Shown: positions 7,701-15,017 of the stretch, piece by piece
How positions within the stretch are numbered: the stretch's first letter is position 1
Layout: every line of letters starts with the position of its first letter
From: Paenibacillus_AA sp045062745
Lineage (GTDB): Bacteria > Bacillota > Bacilli > Paenibacillales > NBRC-103111
NCBI RefSeq assembly: GCF_045062745.1
Contig: NZ_JBJGED010000026.1
Span: forward strand, 1 to 64,000
Direction of reading: 5' to 3'
DNA length: 64,000 nucleotides
Made by a program: the position numbers and the translations under genes
Notes under the pieces: generated by a model
Seen by the model: the letters and a program-made list of their open reading frames with translations, nothing else
Told to the model about the DNA's origin: nothing
Databases searched by the model: none

Positions 7701-9251
7701 CTACAAATGACTGAGTAACCGGATTGCCTCCTGTTCGGCCTGAAGTGCCTCGGTTAGGGCGGCTGCAACGTTCGTATCCGGACTCCCGGGATGAGCGTCA
7801 TCGACTCCATAGCCGAACGGGAATGAAGGATAGAGCCGGTACAGCGACCGAAGCGCCTTTTCGTAACAGAGGGAAGCTTCCAGCAATCCTTCGCGTCGCA
7901 GGGAAGTTCTGGCCCGCTCGGACAAGAGCCGTAAGTACCCGACCGCTTGCTCTCGCGCCTCGCACACGATCGCCACCTGATACGCATGGCCCAGCGGATC
8001 GAGGGTGCCCGACTCGGCGGCGGTCCGCCATAGGGCATACCCTTTCAGCCCGAACTCGAACATCGCCATGGGGGGCTCGTCCCCTCGGGCGTAGTGGCGA
8101 ATCGCCTCCATGATCGCTCCATCCGTCGCGGGAGGCGACGTACGCCAGCCGATTGCGAGGGCGAACAGCTCCGGTTGCTCGTGATTCCGGCTTAGGTCCC
8201 GGTAGTCGAAGACGACCGATTGTTCGCGAAAGCCGCGATACAACAATTGCCGTTCCGCATCGTCATACCCGTAGAGCAGACCGAACTCATTAATGACGAG
8301 ATTCCATACGACGACCGGCATCCCCTCGTCGATGGATTGATGAACGAGTCGGAGCAGGCGGAGGCTTCTCTCGGGATCATGCGAAGCTGACATTCTGCGT
8401 GTACTGCAGATTCGCGGCTCGCGACCTAATCGCTCCATCCCTCTCTGGGCGGTAAACGTCCAATCGAATGTGGAGATTCCGCGCCAATGACAGCCGGTCG
8501 TCACACTAAGCCGGAATGGGTCCCCCAGCAAGCCGAGCGTCTCCGTCAGCGATGCTTGGTAATCAGATGCATATTGTAAAGCTGCATGAACCGCGATGCC
8601 GAACATGGAGTACGGACGGGACCAAGCGGGGATCGAAAGTCGGCTTATGCGGGGAAGTTTGTGCCTCCGCCGATCTTTCAGATAACCCTCCAGTGCTGCC
8701 CGGAATTGCTCCTCGCCCGCCCGCGTACGGGATCGCGATATGATATTGTACAGGTTGGCCCTGCTCACCGCGAAACGTTCCACCAGCTCCTCGGTTCTGG
8801 CGTCCCCTGCGACCGCTAACAGGATCGCTCCGTCTCTGGCAGATAATGCCTGCGTAGTTCCGGATAAAAGTTGCTCGACCGTAATTTGGTGCTCTACGAT
8901 GTCCTGCGGATCGGTTGAAGTCGTCCGTCCGGATGCGTGTTGGGCGGACTCATTCCATTCCGCATCCGCCGACGTTATTTCTCGGCGCTGCCGCTTCACG
9001 TGATTGAGCGCTTGTCTCCGAACGGTCATTCTCAGCCATGCGGAGAACTTGGCGGGATCCTCCAACTGGTCGAGCTTGGCTGCGACTTGCATCAGCGCCT
9101 CTTGGGCGATGTCCTCCGCAAGGTAGGAATCGCGAGCAATCGTTGAAGCCCATCGTACGGCGAGCGGGCGGTACCGGAGCAGCAGTTCGTGAAGGGCGTG
9201 TGAATCGCCCGCTCGTATGGCGGCTATTAATTCAGAATCGGATTGAAGCAA
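7701..9251 (-). CDS. ECF-type sigma factor fused to a large C-terminal domain
   Basis: 516 residues, far longer than an ordinary ECF sigma factor (about 170-200). Residues 1-95 are sigma region 2 (LAEDIAQEALMQVAAKL, then AWLRMTVRRQALNHVKRQR). About 125-190 looks like region 4 with a weak helix-turn-helix (EELVERFAVSRANLYNIISR). The remaining 320 residues contain GDPFRLSVTTGCHWRGIS and a stretch reading VINEFGLLYGYDD. This resembles the papain-like C39/BtrH-type fold from memory, but weakly. There is no membrane helix and no adjacent anti-sigma gene, so the C-terminal part may be the built-in sensor (inference). The start is TTG with AAGGAG eight bases upstream. Confidence 0.72.
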   Translation of the reverse strand: MLQSDSELIAAIRAGDSHALHELLLRYRPLAVRWASTIARDSYLAEDIAQEALMQVAAKLDQLEDPAKFSAWLRMTVRRQALNHVKRQRREITSADAEWNESAQHASGRTTSTDPQDIVEHQITVEQLLSGTTQALSARDGAILLAVAGDARTEELVERFAVSRANLYNIISRSRTRAGEEQFRAALEGYLKDRRRHKLPRISRLSIPAWSRPYSMFGIAVHAALQYASDYQASLTETLGLLGDPFRLSVTTGCHWRGISTFDWTFTAQRGMERLGREPRICSTRRMSASHDPERSLRLLRLVHQSIDEGMPVVVWNLVINEFGLLYGYDDAERQLLYRGFREQSVVFDYRDLSRNHEQPELFALAIGWRTSPPATDGAIMEAIRHYARGDEPPMAMFEFGLKGYALWRTAAESGTLDPLGHAYQVAIVCEAREQAVGYLRLLSERARTSLRREGLLEASLCYEKALRSLYRLYPSFPFGYGVDDAHPGSPDTNVAAALTEALQAEQEAIRLLSHL

Positions 9252-9387
9252 TGTATGAACTCCTTATGCAGAGCATGTATAATTAGATTATATTCGGTGC
9301 GCGGTACGTTGGACAGATGATCTGCAAGCCGCACAACGATACCATGACTCCGCGTGAGGTCTTAATGGACCCACAATGTGGGACGGT

Positions 9388-9909
9388 CTACCAGCCCGAG
9401 CGTTCGATTAATGCCGTGATTTGGGCCAAGTGATGGCGTCCGTGCCAGGCGAATCGCTGGGTGGCGACATCCAGACTCATGGGGCCGTGTGTGGGACTCG
9501 TGAACGTTTTTTGAAATTCGCTTGTGGACAGGGAGCGAAGCAGGGCGGCGAATCGACGGTGCAAAGCATCCAAGAGCACAAGCGACAGCTCGATCGGGGC
9601 TTCATAATCGATCTGTTCCGCCCACAGATCCTCCCGATAAGTGCCTGCTAATGGCGCATCCTCTGTGAGCGCACGCCTGAAACGAATATAGGCGTTCATA
9701 TCATTATCGGCCATGTGATGAATGACTTGCTGAACGGTCCACCCTCCAGGCCGATAGGGCGTAAACAGCTGGTCTCGAGATAACGGCTCTACCATTGAAC
9801 GCAGGTCGGCTGGGAGCATCAGCATGTCCTCCACCCATCGAGCGCGCTGCACCGGGGTAGGATTCTGAATAGGCTCGAATAGCCCCAACGGGTAACGAAT
9901 ACGATCCAT
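9388..9909 (-). CDS. DinB/YfiT-family putative metal-dependent hydrolase
   Basis: 173 residues matching the YfiT branch of the DinB superfamily: RYPLGLFEP at the N-terminus, GGWTVQQVIHHMADND carrying the first histidine, and the closing HGRHHLAQI. DinB-fold proteins of Firmicutes include bacillithiol S-transferases such as BstA/YfiT. The histidine triad that binds the metal is intact. GAGGTG lies seven bases before the ATG. The exact thiol and substrate are unproven. Confidence 0.85.
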   Translation of the reverse strand: MDRIRYPLGLFEPIQNPTPVQRARWVEDMLMLPADLRSMVEPLSRDQLFTPYRPGGWTVQQVIHHMADNDMNAYIRFRRALTEDAPLAGTYREDLWAEQIDYEAPIELSLVLLDALHRRFAALLRSLSTSEFQKTFTSPTHGPMSLDVATQRFAWHGRHHLAQITALIERSGW

Positions 9910-10063
9910 TTTTGCACACCTCGATCCGGTTTCCTACTTATTCTCTAGACCACGGTGGTGATCCTTCATGTTACTGAGCAACGATCTCAGGGTTCGCAAA
10001 GAGTTACAAGGTAACCGGCCGGCATGGATGGTCCAACCCCGTTTCCACTTGGCACCCCGCATC

Positions 10064-10072
10064 TGATATAAT
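10064..10072 (+). promoter_or_regulatory. Extended -10 promoter of the metal-sensor gene
   Basis: TGATATAAT is a consensus extended -10 element. The -35 region (TCCACT at 10044-10049) is weak. It is 36 bp upstream of the regulator start. Confidence 0.5.
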
Positions 10073-10107
10073 AGAAACAATTACGATTAAATGAAGGCGG
10101 TGCCAGG

Positions 10108-10473
10108 ATGGACCTGATCCGGCAAGAGACGTGTGACGATACGTGCGTCGGAACCGACGCGAACCTCGAGCAGCTGAAAATGAACATGATGCCGAACGGG
10201 GCCGCGAGCGAGATGGCCGACGTCTTCAAAGCGCTGGGAGATCCGACCAGGCTGAAGCTCATCTATGCTTTGCTCGACCGCGAGTTATGTGTGCACGATT
10301 TGGCGGAGCTGCTGGAAATGGGCCAATCGGCGGTATCCCATCAGCTGCGGTACCTCCGGAATATGCGGATTGTGAAGCGGCGCAAGTCGGGGAAGACGGT
10401 GTATTATTCCTTGGACGACGATCATATCGAGCAGATCTTCAAGCTGACGCTTCAACATATGAAGCACGCGTGA
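10108..10473 (+). CDS. ArsR/SmtB metal-sensing repressor, CadC/CzrA-like
   Basis: 121 residues with the winged-helix fold of ArsR/SmtB repressors, which leave DNA when metal binds. Two potential metal sites are visible. One is thiolate-rich, with N-terminal CDDTC (residues 9-13) plus ELCVHDLAELL in helix 3, like the CadC site for Cd/Pb/Zn. The other is at the C-terminus, with DDDHIEQIF followed by HMKH, like the alpha-5 Zn/Co site of CzrA. The recognition helix reads GQSAVSHQLRYLRN. No cation-efflux gene is adjacent, so its target is either itself or elsewhere. The oxidase/ZIP pair 550 bp downstream is a possible but unproven target. Confidence 0.88.
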   Translation: MDLIRQETCDDTCVGTDANLEQLKMNMMPNGAASEMADVFKALGDPTRLKLIYALLDRELCVHDLAELLEMGQSAVSHQLRYLRNMRIVKRRKSGKTVYYSLDDDHIEQIFKLTLQHMKHA

Positions 10474-10547
10474 ATCCAAGGGCGACCCCCTGAGAAAGCC
10501 TCGCGCAAGTCTCGGGAGGAATGCCTTGCATAAACGTCGAGCCGGCC

Positions 10548-10735
10548 AATAGATGAAATTATTTCCGCTATTCCAGGAATCTTCAGATTTTCCTGTGAAT
10601 AGAAGCAAAATTTGCAGCTAATCGATAAAACCGGGCAGAAATTCGGTGCTCTGGTATCGATAGAGGAAAATTTTCATCTATTGCCCTTTTGAAGGGCTTT
10701 GATTTTCAATCAGAGGAAAAATTTGCAGCTATTTC
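10548..10735. repeat. Four-unit palindromic repeat array, family B
   Basis: Four related A/T-rich palindromic cores of about 25 bp begin near 10548, 10598, 10660 and 10710, giving spacings of 50, 62 and 50. The middle two read AATAGAAGCAAAATTTGC and ATAGAGGAAAATTTTCATC. They fill most of the 520-bp gap between the repressor and oxidase genes, and no gene is evident there. Confidence 0.65.
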
Positions 10736-10753
10736 GATGTATCCTCACCGTAG

Positions 10754-10857
10754 CCCCAACAAAGTTTATGGAGGAGCGGATTCAGTCCGCAATGTGTTGG
10801 ATTTCGGTTAAGCAACATTCTGGGGCGCCCCCTGAGACGAGGCGCTTCTTTTTTGTA
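10754..10857 (+). repeat. Degenerate family A repeat ending in a terminator-like hairpin
   Basis: CCCCAACAAAGT (10754-10765) and a distal TGGGGCGCCCCCTGAGA resemble the arms of family A. The right end forms GCGCC/GGCGC (10825-10845) followed by TTCTTTTTT, so it could terminate rightward transcription. Confidence 0.5.
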
Positions 10858-10896
10858 TTTACAAAACGAGGAGTCCGTCGTATATTAAGAATAATC

Positions 10897-10920
10897 AAAT
10901 GTTTCCCTTAGGAAACATTT
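10897..10920. promoter_or_regulatory. Perfect inverted repeat, MntR/DtxR-like operator candidate
   Basis: AAATGTTTCC-CTTA-GGAAACATTT is a perfect 10-bp inverted repeat. Its core GTTTCCCTTAGGAAAC resembles, from memory, the MntR operator type (TTTGCCTTAAGGAAAC in B. subtilis). It lies about 40 bp upstream of the predicted -35 of the oxidase/ZIP operon, a position more typical of activation than repression. Confidence 0.45.
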
Positions 10921-10958
10921 TGTCCTTTGGCTAATATACTTTTTTTCGGACAATATTT

Positions 10959-10987
10959 TTACCTTAACCAAATTTATTGCGTATGAT
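10959..10987 (+). promoter_or_regulatory. Promoter of the multicopper oxidase/ZIP operon
   Basis: TTACCT (10959-10964), a 17-bp spacer and TATGAT (10982-10987) would give a leader of roughly 33 bases before ATG 11027. Confidence 0.5.
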
Positions 10988-11026
10988 CAAACCGTGAGCC
11001 AATTTTTGTTACGAGGAGGATGGAAA

Positions 11027-12070
11027 ATGTCGCAAATGAGCGAGAACAAAGTATCGCGCCGGAACGTGCTGAAACTTGGAGCGGCGGGCGCCGCCGCTTT
11101 CCTGGGCAGCACCCTTCTGAATCCGGGCTCCTGGTTCCAGCGTCCCGCTCTGGCTTTGACGAAGCAGGATGTACACCAAGCGTTGGGTCATCAATTGCAC
11201 GAAGGCATGAAGCACGGGTACGATCCCGGCACGGTGGTGACGGAAGGACTGAAGCGCGCGAGAGAGGCGCTGACCCAATTCGATTACGGCAAGGTGAGCC
11301 GGACAGCCGACGGGAGGACGCTCCGGGAGTACGATATCACGGCCTTCGAAGGGAGTGTGGAGATTGCCAAGGGCATTTCCTTCCCAGGGTGGTTGTACAA
11401 CGGGACGATCCCCGGCCCGACGCTTCGCTGTACGGAAGGCGATCTGCTGCGGATTCGCTTCCACAATGCTTCCAGCCATCCTCATTCGATCCATTTCCAC
11501 GGCATTCACCCGACCGATATGGATGGGCTCGAGGCCGTGATGCCCAGCAAATCGTTCACGTACGAGTTCGAAGCGAAGCCGGCCGGCATGCAAGTGTACC
11601 ATTGCCATGTGGCACCGCTAGCCAGACATATTCATAAAGGGCTGTACGGCAACTTCATCATCGATCCCAAGAAGCCTCGAGCCGCGGCCAAAGAATTCAA
11701 TATGGTGATGAACGGCTACGATCTCGATTTGGACGGGGAGAATGAAGTGTACACCGTCAACGGCTATGCGTTCGCTTATCAGCAAGAACCGATCAAGGTT
11801 AAAGCGGGGGAGCTGGTTCGGATTTATTTGAGCAATTTGACGGAATTCGACCCGATCAATTCGTTCCACCTGCACGCCAACTACTTCAACTATTACGCGA
11901 CGGGAGCGGACCCGGAGGCCCGGCCTTATTTCACGGATACGATCATGCAGTGCCAAGGCGAGCGCGGCATTCTGGAGATCGTCTTCCCGACGCCGGGACG
12001 GTATATGTTCCATGCGCACCAGAGCGAGTTCGCGGAGTTAGGCTGGATGGGGTTTTTCCAAGCGGAATAA
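11027..12070 (+). CDS. Tat-exported two-domain multicopper oxidase
   Basis: About 347 residues. A twin-arginine signal (SRRNVLKLG, then a hydrophobic run ending near ALA) exports the folded protein. Two cupredoxin domains follow. The first has HSIHFHGIH and GMQVYHCHVAPLARHI, carrying clustered copper-binding histidines and a type-1 Cys. The second has NSFHLHANYFN and ends MFHAHQSEF. The size fits two-domain oxidases and copper nitrite reductases rather than three-domain laccases. It probably oxidises a metal or phenolic outside the membrane. GAGGAGG (11013-11019) seven bases upstream decides ATG 11027 over GTG 10994. The next gene, 27 bp on, is a ZIP metal transporter, so oxidase-assisted metal traffic is likely (inference). 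Confidence 0.85.
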   Translation: MSQMSENKVSRRNVLKLGAAGAAAFLGSTLLNPGSWFQRPALALTKQDVHQALGHQLHEGMKHGYDPGTVVTEGLKRAREALTQFDYGKVSRTADGRTLREYDITAFEGSVEIAKGISFPGWLYNGTIPGPTLRCTEGDLLRIRFHNASSHPHSIHFHGIHPTDMDGLEAVMPSKSFTYEFEAKPAGMQVYHCHVAPLARHIHKGLYGNFIIDPKKPRAAAKEFNMVMNGYDLDLDGENEVYTVNGYAFAYQQEPIKVKAGELVRIYLSNLTEFDPINSFHLHANYFNYYATGADPEARPYFTDTIMQCQGERGILEIVFPTPGRYMFHAHQSEFAELGWMGFFQAE

Positions 12071-12097
12071 GGATCTGAGAAGGGAGGCTATGAAACA

Positions 12098-13309
12098 ATG
12101 AGCGATTTGCAAACCCAAATCCCGCGTAACGCCGGGAACGCGCCGAGAAGGAAGCTGCTCGTCTGGGCATTGCTGCCCGCCATCCTGCTGATTGCCCTGC
12201 TGACTGCGATCGGCCTGCTGGGCACGGGGATCCGGGATGAGCCGGCCGCGCCTATCGAGATGTTGAATGTAGAGCGGATCAAATTGACCGATGACGGGTT
12301 CGAGGTAAAGGTGATGAATTCGGGTCCCCACGATGTGACGATCGCGCAAGTCGTGGTGGACGATTCATTCTGGAACGCCTCGTTCCAGCCTGGCGATACG
12401 CTGCAGCGGTTCGGATCGGCTACGATCCATATTCCATATCCTTGGGTGGCGGGCGATCCGCATGAGATCAAGCTGATTACGAGCAACGGGCTCATCTTCA
12501 CGGGTGACGTCGCGGCAGCCGCCAAAACGCCGGAAGCGGAAACCGGCCGATTCCTCCAATATGCGCTCATCGGCTTCTATGTAGGTGTCATCCCGGTCGG
12601 ATTAGGGCTTATGTGGTATCCGTTCATCCGGCGCTTCTCGGCGCGGGGCATGCACGCCCTGCTGGCGTTTACGGTCGGGCTGCTGTTCTTCCTGTTCGTG
12701 GATACGTTCGAGGAAGGGTTTGAGATGGCGGGCGAGGCGCCTGGAGTATTCCAGGGCACAGGGTTGGTCTGGTTCGGGGCGCTGCTTAGCTTCCTGTTCC
12801 TGATCGCGGTGGACCAGATGAATGAACGGAGGCTGCGGCACGGAGCGGACGGCCGACAAGTATCGCTCAAGCTGGCGACCGGGATCGGTCTTCACAATTT
12901 CGGAGAAGGGCTGGCGATCGGTGCCGCCTTCGCGGTGGGGGAAGCCGCATTGGGCACGTTCCTCGTCATCGGCTTCACGCTGCACAACATCACGGAAGGC
13001 GTCGGTATCGCCGCTCCGCTGGTGAAGGACCGTCCGGGTTGGAGGACGTTCGCGCTGCTCGCGGTTGTGGCGGGAGCGCCGGCGATTCTCGGCACGTGGA
13101 CCGGCGGCTTCCTGTTCAACCCGGCGTTCGCCGCTTTGTTCTTCGGGGTCGGTGCGGGTGCCATTCTACAGGTCATTGTCGTCATCACCCGGATGATTCT
13201 CAAGGACTCGGCGGAAGAAGGGCGGGGGGCGGTCTCCTGGCTGAATTTCAGCGGAGTCGCGATCGGGATTCTCTGCATGTACGCCACGGCGATGCTGGTG
13301 AAATTTTGA
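12098..13309 (+). CDS. ZIP-family divalent metal transporter with N-terminal extracytoplasmic domain
   Basis: 403 residues. One N-terminal helix (about 19-44) is followed by an extracytoplasmic beta-rich domain (about 50-145, VERIKLTDDGFEVKVMNSG), then about seven helices with the two ZIP metal motifs HNFGEGLAIGAAF and HNITEG. ZIP proteins move Zn, Fe or Mn into the cytoplasm. The N-terminal domain is absent from ordinary bacterial ZIPs such as ZupT. It looks cupredoxin-like in strand pattern only and may receive metal from the oxidase encoded just upstream (inference). GGGAGG is 10 bases before the ATG. Confidence 0.85.
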   Translation: MSDLQTQIPRNAGNAPRRKLLVWALLPAILLIALLTAIGLLGTGIRDEPAAPIEMLNVERIKLTDDGFEVKVMNSGPHDVTIAQVVVDDSFWNASFQPGDTLQRFGSATIHIPYPWVAGDPHEIKLITSNGLIFTGDVAAAAKTPEAETGRFLQYALIGFYVGVIPVGLGLMWYPFIRRFSARGMHALLAFTVGLLFFLFVDTFEEGFEMAGEAPGVFQGTGLVWFGALLSFLFLIAVDQMNERRLRHGADGRQVSLKLATGIGLHNFGEGLAIGAAFAVGEAALGTFLVIGFTLHNITEGVGIAAPLVKDRPGWRTFALLAVVAGAPAILGTWTGGFLFNPAFAALFFGVGAGAILQVIVVITRMILKDSAEEGRGAVSWLNFSGVAIGILCMYATAMLVKF

Positions 13310-13343
13310 GTACATTAGAAAGTTTAACAGCAGTGTTTACATT

Positions 13344-13377
13344 AAAGTCCGCGTATAAATCGCGGCTTTTTGTTTTT
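13344..13377 (+). terminator. Terminator of the oxidase/ZIP operon
   Basis: AAAG-T-CCGCG pairs with CGCGGCTTT around the loop TATAAAT and is followed by TTTTTGTTTTT. Confidence 0.8.
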
Positions 13378-13410
13378 ATGAAGCCGTACATGATACTTCG
13401 TCCGCCATCG

Positions 13411-13431
13411 AATCATAATTGTGTTATGATT
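13411..13431. promoter_or_regulatory. Inverted-repeat operator before the ArsR gene
   Basis: A perfect 8-bp inverted repeat, AATCATAA-TTGTG-TTATGATT. Its right arm contains TATGAT, a plausible -10 for the next gene. A repressor bound here would block its own promoter, as is usual for ArsR proteins. Confidence 0.55.
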
Positions 13432-13474
13432 TTCAACAGGCGATACACATCCAAACGCACAGGAGGGGGACAAG

Positions 13475-14161
13475 ATGGAGGCAAAACCGAATCTCGTGGA
13501 AGTGGCAGCGCTCGTCGGCGATCCTTCCCGCGTCACGATGCTGCTCGAATTGTTAGGAGGCAAAGCTCTTCCGGCAAGCGTTCTGGCGCGTGCCGCGGGT
13601 ATAACGCCACAAACGGCAAGCTCGCATCTGGCCAAATTGGTCGAGGGAGGCCTGCTCGTCATGGAGATGAGCGGCCGACACCGCTATTACAGGCTGGCCG
13701 GACCTGAAGTCGCATACGCGCTTGAAGCTCTCAATGCCATCGCCAAACAAAAGCCGGTTCGGTCACTCAAGGAGTACGACCAATCCAAGGTGCTGCGCTA
13801 TGCCCGCACTTGCTACGACCACATCGCGGGCGAAGTCGGCGTGGGGCTGACGGATCGCCTGCTAGCGCTCCGTATGATCGAACGATCCGGTCGAGACTTT
13901 GTCGTTAGCCAGGAGGGTTATGAGCGCTTTAAGCGCTTCGGTATAGATGTAGATCAGGTGCAAAAAGGGCGGCGCCATTTTGCCAGGCAATGTCTGGATT
14001 GGAGCGAGAGGCGGCACCACATCGCCGGTGGTCTCGGCGCCGCGATTACCAATCGATTGTTTGAACTCGGATGGATTACACGTATTCCTGGCGGTCGTGC
14101 CGTACGGGTGACGGAGGCGGGTCTGAAGGGGTTGGCTGACGAGTTCGGCCTGAGATTATGA
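13475..14161 (+). CDS. ArsR-family transcriptional regulator, long form
   Basis: 228 residues. Residues 1-90 form an ArsR winged helix (GDPSRVTMLLELLGG, recognition helix TPQTASSHLAKLVEGGLL). The second half is a longer effector-like region with two Cys-containing motifs, YARTCYDHIAGEVG and RQCLDWSERRHHIAGGLG, that look like a repeated element. No classical metal site is visible. AGGAGGGGGA precedes the ATG. A perfect inverted repeat 44 bp upstream is a likely autoregulatory site. The flavin-reductase gene follows in the same direction and is its probable target. Confidence 0.82.
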   Translation: MEAKPNLVEVAALVGDPSRVTMLLELLGGKALPASVLARAAGITPQTASSHLAKLVEGGLLVMEMSGRHRYYRLAGPEVAYALEALNAIAKQKPVRSLKEYDQSKVLRYARTCYDHIAGEVGVGLTDRLLALRMIERSGRDFVVSQEGYERFKRFGIDVDQVQKGRRHFARQCLDWSERRHHIAGGLGAAITNRLFELGWITRIPGGRAVRVTEAGLKGLADEFGLRL

Positions 14162-14236
14162 TAAAGGTGTCCTCTCAGCAACGAGCAACGCATTGCATGC
14201 ATCATTCGATGAAGAGCGAAGGGTTTTCCCGCTATA

Positions 14237-14863
14237 ATGCTCGTTGAGGTGATTACTATCAAGAAGCAAACGAAACCAGTCATTCAAGTCATCCAGCCCA
14301 AAATCCTGTACTTTGGCACCCCGGTCGTCTTGCTCTCAACATGGAATGAGGATGGAACGACAAACCTCACCCCGATGTCATCTGCCTGGGCGCTGGGGAA
14401 TCGCATCGTTCTCGGGCTTGGCGAAGGCGGGAAAGGGTTAGCCAACCTGCGCCGCTGCGGGGAATGCGTCGTCAATCTGCCGGATGCATCGCAATGGAGG
14501 CATGTAGAAAAGTTGGCGAGGTTGACGGGTGCGAATCCGGTGCCAAGCTACAAACAAGAGCTGTATCGATTTGAGCGCGACAAATTTTCCGCTGCCGGGT
14601 TCACACCGCTCGATTCAGATGTCGTGCAACCGCAGCGAGTGGAAGAGTGCCCTTTGCAAATCGAGGCAAAAGTCGTACATCTCCAGGAGTCGGAGGGGTT
14701 TGCCATCGTTGAGGTAGAGGCGAAAAAAGTTCATGCCCACGAAGCGATTGTGTGGAGTGAGCGGCATGTCAACCCTTCCGCGTGGAACCCGTTGATTTAC
14801 AGCTTTCGCCACTACTTTGGCCTCGATCAGGAATTGGGCAAAACCTTTAAGTCAGAGACTTGA
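14237..14863 (+). CDS. Flavin reductase-like FMN-binding protein
   Basis: About 208 residues of the flavin reductase/FMN-binding split-barrel family (PVVLLSTWNEDGTTNLTPMSSAW at the start, conserved in this group). Members use FMN and NAD(P)H to reduce flavin or other substrates; some are uncharacterised nitroreductase-like enzymes. The start is unclear: ATG 14237 lies inside a perfect TATAAT (14233-14238). If that is the real -10, translation must begin further down, at GTG 14249 or a non-ATG codon after the GAGGTG at 14245-14250. It follows the ArsR gene by 75 bp. Confidence 0.75.
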   Translation: MLVEVITIKKQTKPVIQVIQPKILYFGTPVVLLSTWNEDGTTNLTPMSSAWALGNRIVLGLGEGGKGLANLRRCGECVVNLPDASQWRHVEKLARLTGANPVPSYKQELYRFERDKFSAAGFTPLDSDVVQPQRVEECPLQIEAKVVHLQESEGFAIVEVEAKKVHAHEAIVWSERHVNPSAWNPLIYSFRHYFGLDQELGKTFKSET

Positions 14864-14884
14864 ACGGAAAGCTTACTACGAAGT

Positions 14885-14904
14885 ACCGTCCGGGACCGGA
14901 CGGT
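14885..14904. terminator. Near-perfect palindrome after the flavin reductase gene
   Basis: ACCGTCCGG-GA-CCGGACGGT is a perfect 9-bp inverted repeat followed by CTATTTGTGTTT, a weak T tract. It is probably the terminator; it could also be an operator for the downstream kinase gene. Confidence 0.55.
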
Positions 14905-15017
14905 CTATTTGTGTTTGGGGTCCAAAATAGCCATATTACGCCCGTTCTGGACATGTTCCATCCCGTTCGGACTCGCAATAATAAAGAGAAACAAATGGAA
15001 GGAAGGAGGTGCAGGCA

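Noticed and set aside
10699..10911. Plus-strand frame across the repeats before the oxidase gene
   Set aside because: It runs through family A and B repeats and the operator palindrome, with no ribosome binding site.
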